NCBI GenBank assembly: GCA_023525975.1
Contig: JAKNSE010000037.1
Span: 7,918,501-7,982,500, forward strand
Length of the DNA: 64,000 nucleotides
Reading direction: 5' to 3'
From: Smallanthus sonchifolius
Lineage: Eukaryota; Streptophyta; Magnoliopsida; Asterales; Asteraceae
Shown here in pieces: positions 24,051 to 34,221 of this stretch; within the stretch, counting starts at the first letter, position 1; every line of letters begins with the position of its first letter. The translations under genes were made by a program, and so were the position numbers. Under the pieces are notes generated by a model. That model ran no database searches, was not told the DNA's origin, and saw nothing but the letters and a program-made list of their open reading frames with translations.

Positions 24051-24823
24051 ATGCCGGGAAGAGGACGTGGAGGTCGTGCTGGTGGCCGAGGTACCATCAA
24101 CATGACAGCAGCGGAGCTAGCGGGCACTAATAAACGATAGTGTGGCGGAGGCTCTAGCAGCACAGAATGCTGCAGGTAAATGATTTAGCTATTGACTAAT
24201 GATGTCAATTCATCTCTTAAAAAGCCTGTCCTAAGCTCTATAATTCCAATCCTATATTGTTTCTAAATCCAGGCCAGCAAAACCAACAAAATCAGCAACA
24301 AGTGTGCACGTTTAATACATTTATGGACTGTAAGCCCCACGCCTTTAGTGGAGCTGAAGGAGCTATCGGACTGCTCCGTTGGTTCGAAAAAGTAGAATCA
24401 GTGATTTCCATGTGCAACTGCCCAGTGGCCAATCAGGTCAAGTTCGCTGCTGGAACTTTGGAGGGCCCGACTTTCACGTGGTGGAACGCCCAAGTCCAAA
24501 TGTTGGGTCTGACCATGGCAAATGGACTCCCGTGGGAAGAGTTTAAGTCGATGATGAAGGAGGAGTATTGTCCTCACGATGAAATTTAGAAGTTAGAGGG
24601 AGAGCTCTGGAACCTAAAAATGGAGGGTTCTGAAATTGAAATTTATACCACTCGTTCACATGAACTTGCTACTATGTGCCCACATATGGTAACTCCTGAT
24701 TACAAGAGGATTGAACTATATATTGGAGGTCTAGTGCCACAAATTCAGAGCATGGTTACTTCATCCAACCCTACTACCATCCAGCAGACGATTAGACTAG
24801 CTCACAAGTTAACCTATTAGGCG
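24051..24823 (+). pseudogene. gag: Element C gag with an intron (broken)
   Basis: Exon 1, 24051-24175, starts MPGRGRGGRAGGRG and, after a one-base insertion near 24122, ends in AALAAQNAAG-type sequence. A 97-bp GT-AG intron (24176-24272, GTAAATG...AATCCAG) joins in frame to QQNQQNQQQVCTF. Then comes the conserved Gag core (FSGAEGAIGLLRWFEKVESV, TWWNAQVQMLG). Stops at 24586 and 24818 interrupt it. The zinc knuckles follow in the next open frame. The intron is supported by consensus ends, by stop codons inside it, and by restored continuity of the family sequence. Confidence 0.7.
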
Positions 24824-26815
24824 GTGACAAAAGGGACTCTACACGCGAGAGGTTCGGTCTCTAAATCCACCGACAATCACAAGCGCAAGTTTGATCACCA
24901 CTCCAACTCTAAAGGACCCCAGCTCAACCAACCCCAGTTTAATCAACCACAGCGTCAACAACAGGGTAAGTTTGAGCCTGCTAAGAACTTCAACCAGTCG
25001 ACCTCTTTAGGTCAAAATCAGGGTGGTTATACGGGAAAATCTTCTAAGTGTAACAAGTGCAACTTCCATCACTTCGGGTTCTGCAACCGTTGTCAGCGGT
25101 GTGGCAAAATAGGTCATGCTGCCAAAGATTGTAGGGGTGAGTTGCAAGCCAAACAACCTTTTCAACAGCCTGGATCTACAAGGGGTTGTTTCGAGTGTGG
25201 GAAGGAGGGGCATATTCGAAAGAATTGTCCTCAATTGAAGAAAGGGGGTAATGGAAATCATAACCCTAACCAGAATAACAAAAATGGTGGTAACAACGGC
25301 AATGGTGGAGAAAATGGTGCGAAGGGACGAGCCTTCGTGCTAGGATCTGGAGAAGCTTGTTATGATCATATTCTCTTAAATAATTATTTTGCTTCTGTCT
25401 TTTTTGACACTGGAGCTGATAGGAGTTTTATATCTAAGAAACTTAGTGATATGATAAAAGGAACTCCAACTCTGTTAGAAGCTAAGTATACAATAGAGAT
25501 AGCTGATGGCCAAATAATTGAAGCAACTCACATTCTTAAGGGATGTAAGCTTGAGCTAGCTAGTCATATACTTGATATCGACCTTATGCCGGTCACGCTT
25601 GGTAGTTTTGATGTAATTGTCGGCATGGATTGGTTATCTAAAAACCAAGCTGAAATCATCTGTCGTGAGAAAATTGTTCGCATCCCTCTCCCGAGTGGAG
25701 AAACTCTTTCTGTTCAGGGAGAAAAGGTTAGTGTAGTCATGGGCATCATATCCTTTATGAAAGTACAGAAATGCCTTCGAAAAGGGCGTACTGCTATTTT
25801 GGCTCTCGTTGCTGAGCAGCCCTCAGAAGAGAAGAAGATTGATGATATTCCCGTCGTTCGTGATTTTCTGGAAGTATTTCCCGAAAATTTTCCTGGTCTG
25901 CCACCACACCGTCAAGTCGAATTCCAAATCGATCTAGCACCCGGAGCGGCACCGATCGCTCGGGCACCTTACAGACTGGCACCTAGTGAATTGCAAAAGC
26001 TATCTACTCAGTTACAAGAATTATTGGATAAAGGTTTCATCCGACCTAGCTCATCGCCCTGGGGAGCTCCAGTCCTGTTCGTCAAGAAGAAGGACGGAAC
26101 TTTTCGTATGTGTATCGACTACCGTGAGCTAAATAAAGTCATAATCAAGAATCGTTATCCTTTGCCTAGCATAGATGATCTCTTTGATCAACTCCAAGGA
26201 TCCAGTTTCTATTCCAAGATAGATCTTAGGTCCGGCTACCATCAAGTGAGAGTCCGAGAGGAGGACATCTCAAAGACTGCATTCAGGACAAGGTACGACC
26301 ACTATGAATTTATGGTTATGCCTCTCGGATTAACAAACGCACCCGCGGTATTCATGGACCTCATGAACCGTGTGTGTAAGCCATACCTTGATCAATTTGT
26401 CATTGTTTTCATCGACGACATTCTCATTTATTCCAAGAACAAGGAGGAACATGAGGAACATATACGCCTAATTTTGGAATTACTTAAGCCGGAACAACTG
26501 TATGCTAAGTTTTCCAAGTGTGAATTCTGGATCCGGGAAGTTCAATTCTTAGGACATGTGGTTAATGAGAAAGGAATACATGTCGACCCATCAAAGATAG
26601 AAGCCATCAAGAATTGGCCAGCACCGCCAACTCCGACTGAGGTGCGACAATTTCTGGGATTGGCTGGGTATTACCGTCGATTCATCGAGGGATTTTCAAA
26701 AATTGCACAACCTCTCACTGCCTTAACTCAAAAGGGTAAAGCCTATAACTGGGGTGATAACCAGGAGTCACATTTCAACTCCTTAAGCAGAAACTTTGCA
26801 GTGCACCTATTCTAG
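24824..26815 (+). CDS. pol: Element C gag zinc knuckles, protease and reverse transcriptase
   Basis: 663 codons without a stop. Zinc-binding Cys/His motifs at residues 76-103 and 122-135 (CQRCGKIGHAAKDC; CFECGKEGHIRKNC) belong to nucleocapsid. Protease: FFDTGADRSF at about 193-202 and VGMDWL at 266-271. RT: MCIDYRELNK at 429-438, FYSKIDLRSGYHQV at 462-475, catalytic VFIDDIL at 528-534, FLGLAGYYRRFI at 610-621. The frame is lost at about residue 645, before RNase H, by a small indel near 26775, giving a false C-terminus. The first Met is not the natural start; the frame continues gag after a stop at 24818. Confidence 0.88.
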   Translation: MTKGTLHARGSVSKSTDNHKRKFDHHSNSKGPQLNQPQFNQPQRQQQGKFEPAKNFNQSTSLGQNQGGYTGKSSKCNKCNFHHFGFCNRCQRCGKIGHAAKDCRGELQAKQPFQQPGSTRGCFECGKEGHIRKNCPQLKKGGNGNHNPNQNNKNGGNNGNGGENGAKGRAFVLGSGEACYDHILLNNYFASVFFDTGADRSFISKKLSDMIKGTPTLLEAKYTIEIADGQIIEATHILKGCKLELASHILDIDLMPVTLGSFDVIVGMDWLSKNQAEIICREKIVRIPLPSGETLSVQGEKVSVVMGIISFMKVQKCLRKGRTAILALVAEQPSEEKKIDDIPVVRDFLEVFPENFPGLPPHRQVEFQIDLAPGAAPIARAPYRLAPSELQKLSTQLQELLDKGFIRPSSSPWGAPVLFVKKKDGTFRMCIDYRELNKVIIKNRYPLPSIDDLFDQLQGSSFYSKIDLRSGYHQVRVREEDISKTAFRTRYDHYEFMVMPLGLTNAPAVFMDLMNRVCKPYLDQFVIVFIDDILIYSKNKEEHEEHIRLILELLKPEQLYAKFSKCEFWIREVQFLGHVVNEKGIHVDPSKIEAIKNWPAPPTPTEVRQFLGLAGYYRRFIEGFSKIAQPLTALTQKGKAYNWGDNQESHFNSLSRNFAVHLF

Positions 26816-26841
26816 CTCTTCCGGAGGGAACAAACGATTTT

Positions 26842-28683
26842 GTGGTGTATTGTGACGCATCTATTCAGGGTCTGGGTTGTGTTCTAATGCAAGGAGAAAA
26901 AGTGATCGCATACGCTTCACGTAAACTAAAGATTCACGAGAAAAACTACACCACTCATGATCTAGAGTTGGGAGCCATAGTTTTCGCACTTAAGATATGG
27001 AGACATTACTTGTACGGTACCAAGTGCACTATCTACACCGATCACAAGAGTCTTCGGCACATCTTCGAGCAGAAAGAGTTGAACATGCGACAGCGTCGTT
27101 GGGTCGAGCTTTTGAATGATTATGACTGTGCGATCCGGTATCATCCGGGTAAAGCTAACGTCGTAGCTGATACCCTAAGTCGAAAGGAAACCAAGCCCAA
27201 ACGAGTTCGAGCATTACAGCTTACTATTCACCCCGGATTACCTGACAAAATCCGTAATGCTCAACTTGAAGCCCTGAAGGAGGAAAACCTACCGCTGGAA
27301 GGTACAGGGGGTATGGAAGCACAACTCGAGGTCAAATCTGACGGTATTCGCTACTTCACCGAGCGAAAATGGATTCCAGTATTCGAAAACTTAAGAGAAC
27401 TAGTCATGGATGAGGCTCATAAATATCGTTACTCTATTCATCCAGGTTCCGACAAGATGTACCATGACCTAAAGGTGCTGTATTGGTGGCCAAAGATGAA
27501 GGCCGATATAGCCACCTATGTGAACAAGTGCCTGACTTACGCGAAAGTAAAAGTTGAATATCAAAAGCCTTCCGGTCTTCTCCAACAACCAGATATTCCC
27601 ATGTGGAAATTGGAACGGATATCCATGGACTTTATCACAAAATTTCCACGAACACCTACCGGATGTGATACCATTTGGGTAATTGTTGATCGTTTAACAA
27701 AGTCCGCTCATTTCTTAGCAATCAAGGAAACCGACAAAATAGATAAGCTTACTCGTACTTACTTGAAAGAAGTAGTATCTCGGCACGGGGTGCCAATCTC
27801 TATCATTTCGGATCGTGATGCACGATTCACCTCTCGTTTCTGGCAGTCGTTACATAAAGCTCTAGGCTCGCGTCTAGATATGAGCACATCATACCATCCT
27901 CAAACTGATGGCCAGACAGAACGTACTATTCAAACTCTGGAGGACATGCTACGAGCTTGTGTGATTGATTTCGGTAACACTTGGGAGTCACACCTACCAT
28001 TGGTGGAGTTCTCCTACAACAACAGTTATCACACTAGCATTAAGGCAGCTCCATTTGAAGCACTTTATGGACGGAAATGCCGTTCTCCTATTTGTTGGGC
28101 TGAGGTTGGGGATAGTCAACTTACAGGTCCTGAACTCGTACTTGAAACTTCTGAGAAAATCGTTCAAATTATAAATCGTATGGCAGCAGCTCGTGATCGT
28201 CAAAAGATCTATGCCAATAAGCATCGTAAACCGTTAGAATTTCAAGTAGGGGATATGGTCTTGTTAAAAGTTTCACCTTGGAAGGGTGTCATTCGTTTTG
28301 GGAAACGGGGCAAACTGAATCCTCGTTATGTTGGACCATTCAAGATATTGAAAAGAATCGGGCCAGTAGCGTACCAACTAGACTTACCCGAAGGACTTAG
28401 TGGTGTACACAACGTCTTTCACGCCTCGAATTTGAAGAAATGTCTAGCAGACGAATCACTCGCGGTTCCTCTCAAGGAACTACACATTGATGAACAGTTA
28501 CGTTTCATCGAAGAACCTATGGAAATTATGGATAGGGAAGTCAAAACGTTAAAACGCAGTAAAATCCCTATTATCAGAGTTCGTTGGAACTCGAAACGTG
28601 GACCGGAATTCACGTGGGAACGCGAGGATCAGATGATGCGCAAATATCCTAATCTGTTCAAGCACTCCGTGTCGAATTCTTAA
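26842..28683 (+). CDS. Element C RNase H, integrase and chromodomain-like tail
   Basis: 613 codons. RNase H: VYCDASIQGLG at about 2-12, TDHKSLRHIF near 73-82, HPGKANVVADTLSRK near 101-115. Integrase zinc finger: HPGSDKMYHDLK then KCLTYAKVK, where the second Cys of the HHCC motif is Tyr. Core: MDFITKFPRT, ISDRDARFTS and HPQTDGQTERTIQ supply D, D, E. Tail: GKLNPRYVGPF, YQLDLPEGLSGVHNVFH, then the chromodomain-like ending IRVRWNSKRGPEFTWERED near the C-terminus. The natural start is upstream; the Met used follows the frameshift that splits it from RT. Confidence 0.88.
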   Translation: MVYCDASIQGLGCVLMQGEKVIAYASRKLKIHEKNYTTHDLELGAIVFALKIWRHYLYGTKCTIYTDHKSLRHIFEQKELNMRQRRWVELLNDYDCAIRYHPGKANVVADTLSRKETKPKRVRALQLTIHPGLPDKIRNAQLEALKEENLPLEGTGGMEAQLEVKSDGIRYFTERKWIPVFENLRELVMDEAHKYRYSIHPGSDKMYHDLKVLYWWPKMKADIATYVNKCLTYAKVKVEYQKPSGLLQQPDIPMWKLERISMDFITKFPRTPTGCDTIWVIVDRLTKSAHFLAIKETDKIDKLTRTYLKEVVSRHGVPISIISDRDARFTSRFWQSLHKALGSRLDMSTSYHPQTDGQTERTIQTLEDMLRACVIDFGNTWESHLPLVEFSYNNSYHTSIKAAPFEALYGRKCRSPICWAEVGDSQLTGPELVLETSEKIVQIINRMAAARDRQKIYANKHRKPLEFQVGDMVLLKVSPWKGVIRFGKRGKLNPRYVGPFKILKRIGPVAYQLDLPEGLSGVHNVFHASNLKKCLADESLAVPLKELHIDEQLRFIEEPMEIMDREVKTLKRSKIPIIRVRWNSKRGPEFTWEREDQMMRKYPNLFKHSVSNS

Positions 28684-28695
28684 GGTACTATTTAA

Positions 28696-28805
28696 TTTTC
28701 GGGACGAAAATTCTTTCAACTAGGGGATGATGTGATATCCCGGGAAATTTTTTTTTATTCATTCAATTTTCGGGACGAAAATTCTTTCAACTAGGGGATG
28801 ATGTG
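28696..28805 (+). other. Duplicated polypurine tract and LTR start in element C
   Basis: About 39 bp (from ATTTTCGGGACG through CTAGGGGATGATGTGA) occurs twice, at about 28696-28734 and 28766-28805. The second copy runs into the real 3' LTR (TGTGACAATCC). The first runs into TGTGATATCCCGGGAAA plus a T-tract, which looks like the first bases of a different LTR start. Confidence 0.75.
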
Positions 28806-31295
28806 ACAATCCGGACTTTTCAGTTAGTTCCGTTAGGAATTCCGTTAAGTTCCTGTTAAAACCTAACCCAGTTAACTCAATATTAAATCTAAAGGACCAA
28901 TTCTGCCATTCCCTGATCTCAAACTTCGGGGACTGATTTTGCTAAATCTCTAAACGTTATATGTTGACTTTCAAAGTCAAAATCAATATCAATTAATCCC
29001 GTTGACTTTTTAAAGTCAAAATTGAATTCATTTTTGATCCAATTATCCTGTACCTTTTCTCAACTGTCCAAATTCGAAACCGAAATCCATTAACATGATA
29101 ATGTCGACCATCATGGAGTCTTAATTACTATCATTACACAAGAATTAAATCAGTTAATGGCTAATCAAGTTATAATCGTCAAAGCCGTCGCCCTTTCTAT
29201 CAAATCCGATGAAACCTTGTATTATTCTCACGAATTGAGAATGCAAACACCTCTGTCGCATCTGTTAGAGCCTGTTGCAAGCATCAATTCGGCCGGAGAA
29301 GCAGTTAGGATCGCCGGAGACCAAACCCACACAAGTCGACAATTGTTTTAGTCGGGGGACATCAATTCGAACTCTATTCCGGTAATTATCTAAACCTTCA
29401 CCTTTGTTTCTGTCTAATCATTGAAAGCCCTATCATTATCAGGGCTTACAACATCAATCCGATCGAAATAAAGAACCTAGGGTTCATATGAATGCTATTT
29501 AATTGAATCCCATCAATCCGATAATGAAAACTAAAATTGATCATGTCCACAGACTCGCCTCGACGTCTAGATCAAAAGCCCTATGTTATTTGGGGCTTAC
29601 ATGATCGAATTGATTATGATCGAGAATCTAGGGTTCATACGATTCGGGTTTAATCGAACCCTAACCTAAACACAATCTTAATCCAATTAATTGGTATGGT
29701 TAGACTCAAAATCCCTTACCCTTTGAAAGCCCTATGAATCCAAACAAATTTATTATCAAAATTGATTGATTTGATTTCAAATTCAACCTAGGGTTTTTTT
29801 TGTTTTCTAAAACAGAAATTAAACGAGCCTAAACCTGATGATTTTAAAATTAAACCACACTACAGATTCGTCATGATCTAATGATCAAAACCCCTTTGCT
29901 TTCTAGTTCGATCGAAGTCCAAATTGTGGGTTTTGGAATGGTTTTCGATTTGTTCGCGCTAAGGGGAAGGAACCCACTGGGTTTGATTGATAAAACCAAA
30001 CAAACCCTGATTTGTACGCGATACCCTAGCGGGCGGGACTGGTTAAATAATATATTTATATTATTTCTAATCGTTTTATAACCTCGTGTAACGTTTGGGA
30101 TTAAATATTAATATAATTGGTTATATTATTTACTCGTGTTTATTACTTCAATAATAATAATGTATTTATTATTCTTACCTCAAATGAGTAATTAGAATAT
30201 TCCTTCGAACATAAAAATAATATATTATATTATTTTCTTAGTTTTTGTGAATGACAAAACACTCGATTATATTTATTATTATTTTTGTCATTCGTCGCGT
30301 AACGGAATTATAATTTGATTATTTAAGGAATTCCTATCTCCGTGAACACGTTCGTCCACTCTTGAATATTAGAGTGTTTCTTTAGGACGTTTCTCATTCC
30401 GTGTCGCTCTCACAATTCCTATTATTATCTCTAATTTATGTGTTTATAATTTTAGGGCATTCGTAAGTCTTTTGAGACTTACACTCGTGGTTCCAACTTA
30501 TCTCTTGTGTGATACTACCTACAACGCAACGCATGTGAGTTTTCACGCCCCTTTTTACTGTTTTAACTTGGGGGAGAAAACATGATTCAACTATTTTGAG
30601 ATTTTGTAATTCATATGTTATCAATGTTAAAGCTAAGCGTAACACGCTATCACAGATAGTTCTCATCTTATATCAGACCGTTAATATGGATCTTAGCGAG
30701 GTAATGTTTAGTAGTACTACTGGGTTTGACAAATCCCACCTGCGTTAGTCACGCAAACTCGATTGGAGATCGAACGGGTGAAATGTTAGCCTACTCACAT
30801 CGCTAGTGTTGATAGACCTGGTAGGAGGCAAATAAACAAACAGTCAGCTTCGGTTGCGAGCGCTTAAGTTAAACATGAACATAGGTTAGCTACCTATAAT
30901 ATTGAATGATCATAAATCTAGTAAACGCTTATTTATATATTGAAACCTGTGAACTCACCAACCTTGTGTTGACATCTTTTCTTACATGTTTTCTCAGGTC
31001 GCTAAGATAAGGCACAGGTGCACGTTAGGACGTGCATGGGATTCTTCTATTTTGATTGTTACTTTATAATAATTGTTTGGACTATTTTGGATTGTGTTGG
31101 TTTGGACATTTGGACTTTTGGGCGCGTGTGTTTTGCGCATTTGCTTTTCTTTACGCTTCCGCATTTGAACTCTCTTTATTATGATATTTTCACTTGAGTC
31201 CCATGTAGAGTCGTTCAATGTGACTAATGTCAGAGATCCTGGTTCGTCACTTCCCAAACGGTAAAACTCTGTTAGCTGGAATTGGGGGTGTGACA
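28802..31295 (+). repeat. 3' LTR of element C
   Basis: 2494 bp, matching 20145-22920 but with a 12-bp insertion near its start and about 290 bp deleted after GACTGGTTA (near 30047). It ends TGTGACA at 31295, followed by the target duplication. Confidence 0.93.
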
Positions 31296-32035
31296 TTAGC
31301 ACCGCTTATCATCCACAAACGGATGGTCAAAGCAAGCAGACGATTCAAACGCTCAAGGATATGTTGCGAGCGTGTGCTTTGGATTTTGGGGGAAATTGGG
31401 ACGACCATTTACCGTTGGCGAAATTTTCATACAACAATAGCTACCATTCTAGTATTGGTATGCCGCCTTTTGAGGCATTGGAAGTAAAGAGGTGGTCAAT
31501 GAAATCATTGGTAGTATTGACCAAATTAGAGCACGTTTGAAGGCGGCTCAAGATCGTCAAAAGTCCTATATGGATAATAGGAAGCGGGCGATTGAGTTTC
31601 AAGTGGGAGACTTTGTGCTTTTGAAAGTTTTTCCTTGGAAAGGGGTAATACGGTTTAGAAAACGGGGGAAGTTAAGTCCAAGTTTCATCCCCCGTTTCCC
31701 CCGTTTCATCGGACCGTTTAAGGTGATAACAAGGGTGGGTGTGGTGGCCTACCTTTGGAGCTACCGGAGGGACTAAGTAGACTTCATAACACATTTCATG
31801 TGTCTCATTTTCAAAAATGTTTAGCTGATGAATCTACTTTTGTCCCATTAGATGATATTGAATTGGATAATTAAATTATATTAAGGAACCGGTGGAAATC
31901 TTGGATAGAAAAGTGAAGAAATTGTGGAATAAAGAGACTAGCGAAGTTTTGGTGAGGTGGAAGCATAAGAAGGGGGCGAATATGACTTGGGAAACCGAGG
32001 AAGAAATGCTCAAATATTATCTGAACCTTTTCAGG
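31296..32035 (+). pseudogene. Element D integrase C-half and chromodomain-like tail
   Basis: It continues the integrase interrupted at 20144. The Glu-motif region (HPQTDGQSKQTIQT) is at 31310-31350 and KFSYNNSYHSSI at about 31424-31460. A deletion follows PPFEAL near 31480 that removes the usual YGRKC segment. GDFVLLKVFPWKGVIRF is at 31610-31655, with a local repeat of the F-I-P-R-F type near 31683-31706. Frameshifts and stops follow. The very end (VLVRWKHKKGANMTWETEEE) is a chromodomain-like tail. The next 45 bp lead through a purine tract to the LTR. Confidence 0.75.
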
Positions 32036-33116
32036 TGAATTTGGGTTTCGGGGACGAAACCCAAATAAGGGGAGGTGATTTGTAACGAACCAAAATCCGG
32101 GTTTCGTTTCCAAATAAATAAAATATTTCAATAAATATTGTGGTGAAAATAATATTTTAGAAATATGTTGAAACAAGTGGGTTTCAAGTTAGTAATGGGG
32201 TTATACTAGTTTTAACTAGTTTTGGAATGAAATGGGTGAAATGAAAGTTGAGGGGCTAAAGGTGTAATATGGCAAATCTGCCATTTTGACTAAAAGAAGT
32301 TAAAATTGAGCTTATGGCTCATATGTGTGGGTCGTTCATCTCAAGAGGAGAAAAGGAGAAATCGGGTTTGAAGCTTAAATCTTGCATTTGAAGCTTGGAT
32401 TGTGAAGGTTTTGGCTCTCACAACACCTTCATAGCATCAAGTAAGTGATTTCTTCCCTTGATATCACTTTGAATGTGATATTTGGTGGGTTTTGAAGAAA
32501 TCCGAAAATTGAGTATGCGTGTGGTGAATTAGTGTTAAATTGTAGATAATCTAGCTAATCTAAAGGTAAAGAGAGGTGATTAACATCCTAGAACCCTTTG
32601 ACTTTGATTTTGAAAAGTTAGGGTTCATATGGTGAAAAACAGGGGTGTTTGGATCATGATGCTAGAATGATGAATTAGTGAAGATTAAGTGTTTAGGTGG
32701 TAATATACACTTGAAAAAACACCAAATTGACCTAATAAAAGTTAGTGAATTAAAAATTAGTGTCAAAGTATTGGAAAGAAAACTCAAGTAGGTGAGTTTG
32801 TAATGAAAAAGAGTGTTTGGTTATGGTGATAACCCAAACGGGTCAGTTTGGGCTGGAAAATGAAAATTAGGTTGTGGACTCAATTGTAATGTGATTATGT
32901 ATGTATGTTAGATTACTAAACTAGGTTTATATGTTTAGGTAATCAAATTTTGAATCGAGAATCCGGTGCGGGATCCTCGAACCCAAAAGGTAAGTGCCTT
33001 TGCACTTACTTAGTAATGTTGATAAATGGGTGGTATATGTATTTGTGTGCATACTATGTGATGAATTGAATGTGTAAGATTATACATGAACTAGTATGTG
33101 AAAAGTATGAATGTAG

Positions 33117-33464
33117 TTATAGAGTCAAAACTATAATGGATATGAATAAGTGAATTGAATGTGGTTATAGTGGAAATACCATAATGGTTTTGTGAAAGAA
33201 TGTAGTTATAGTTGAAATGCTATAATACATATGTGCAATGAATGAATGTAATTATAGTGTAATACTATAATGGATAAGTGTGAATGAGGTTATGATCTAA
33301 GAATCATAATGGATATGAGGTTATGATCTATGAATCATAATGGACATGAGGTTATGATCTATGAATCATAATGGATAGGAGGTTATGGTTAAATTACCAT
33401 AATGGATATGTGGTTATGATCTAAGTATCGTAATGGATATGAGGTTATGGCCTAAGTGCCATAA
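33117..33464 (+). repeat. Tandem array of about ten covarying hairpins in LTR of element D
   Basis: Units of roughly 31-47 bp each contain TTAT-R-R...Y-Y-ATAA inverted repeats with a 6-8 nt loop. Stems found: 33117-22/33131-36, 33165-70/33179-84, 33206-11/33220-25, 33252-57/33265-70, 33290-96/33303-09, 33321-27/33334-40, 33352-58/33365-71, 33383-89/33396-402, 33414-20/33427-33 and 33445-51/33458-64. Pairs change together: TTATAG/CTATAA, TTATGAT/ATCATAA, TTATGGT/ACCATAA, TTATGGC/GCCATAA. Of the two imperfect ones, the ninth (TTATGAT/ATCGTAA) would still pair as a G-U wobble in RNA. Confidence 0.8.
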
Positions 33465-33897
33465 TTTATATGAAATAGTGAAATATGAATGTTATATGAA
33501 AAGAATGAAACCTCTAGTGGAAATGCAAGTGTAAAGAACCTTAATTGACCAAATGGGTGCAAACGGGTGAAATGGGTCAAATGGGTGAAAGGGGTGAAAA
33601 CAAGTGTAAATACTTGTTTGAATATGTTTATCGTCATTACTTACGGTGATATGTTAATGTGGTTATGCAAGGAAAGCTCCGATGTAGGTCAAAGTCAAGT
33701 CCAAGGCGTGGAGGGTTCTTGTATGCATATGGGGTGTTTTTGGGATTTTAAAGGAAAAATCCGTTAATGTAGTGTATATTGACAAAAACCCAAGTATTGG
33801 GATAATTTTTGGGAAATGTTGAATTGGTGAAAATGTTAGAAAATTAACTAAGTGTTGAATCTAGAAGAATAAGTAAACTTTATGTTTACTAGGTAAG

Positions 33898-34026
33898 TTC
33901 GCGCCACGCGAAGATGGGGTGGAGGTTCTTTGCGCCACGCGAAGAACCAGGTTCCCGGACTGATTGATTTGGAGACTCTTCGCGGCACGCGAAGAAGTCT
34001 GTATGGATCTTCGCGACACGCGCGAA
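33898..34026 (+). promoter_or_regulatory. CGCG palindrome array in LTR of element D
   Basis: Four copies of the word (C)TTCGCG-NNA-CGCGAA(G) lie at 33898-33912, 33928-33944, 33978-33994 and 34009-34026; the third, CTTCGCG-GCA-CGCGAAG, has perfect 7-bp arms. The CGCG core resembles the CGCG box bound by plant CAMTA factors, which is family knowledge and not evidence of binding here. No TATA box follows within the LTR. Confidence 0.65.
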
Positions 34027-34221
34027 AAAAATTGGGATTAAAGCTTTCGCTTGTCTTTAAATGTTTTATTAATTGGTTTCCAATTAAGGGTGTTACAAGT
34101 ATGAAGAGGATCTGATGACTTTGGGAAAAGAGCTGATGAAGGATTAAAATCTTATTGTATTTTACTTTTGTATTGTAACATATTTTATGATAATAAAATA
34201 TCTTTTGTTTTTAATTTCCGA

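Larger units (their letters stand above)
20145..31295 (+). mobile_element. Chromovirus (Tekay/Del-like) Ty3/gypsy element C, youngest insertion
   Basis: It begins TGTGACAATCC and ends GGGTGTGACA, flanked by a perfect target duplication TTAGC (20140-20144 and 31296-31300), inside the integrase of element D. Order: 5' LTR, tRNA-Met primer-binding site, coiled-coil leader ORF, intron-containing gag, protease-RT, RNase H-integrase-chromodomain-like tail, duplicated purine tract, 3' LTR. It has the longest open frames of the gypsy elements and about 3% LTR divergence by eye in the first 200 bp, so it is the most recent, but frameshifts and stops in gag and pol indicate it is no longer autonomous. 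Confidence 0.95.
17778..34097 (+). mobile_element. Deletion-derivative gypsy element D inside element B, 5' end lost
   Basis: Own parts: 17778-20144 (partial gag, protease, RNase H and integrase with an internal tandem duplication), 31296-32035 (integrase C-terminus and chromodomain-like tail) and a 3' LTR (32081-34097, TGTAACGAAC...GTGTTACA). A purine tract precedes the LTR. No 5' LTR or target duplication can be found; a deletion reaching into the 5' LTR of B is the simplest explanation. Reverse transcriptase is absent from both tandem copies, so it could only have moved with help from a related element. Confidence 0.75.
32081..34097 (+). repeat. 3' LTR of element D
   Basis: It starts TGTAACGAAC after the tract AATAAGGGGAGGTGATT and ends AAGGGTGTTACA, about 2017 bp. 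It is assigned by position after the chromodomain tail and purine tract and by TGTAAC...GTTACA inverted ends. No second copy is present. It contains a tandem hairpin array (33117-33464) and a CGCG-rich palindrome array (33898-34026). Confidence 0.72.

Noticed and set aside
20145..31295. Element C as a currently autonomous retrotransposon
   Set aside because: Gag has a frameshift and two stops, pol has a frameshift before RNase H, and the integrase zinc finger lacks a Cys.
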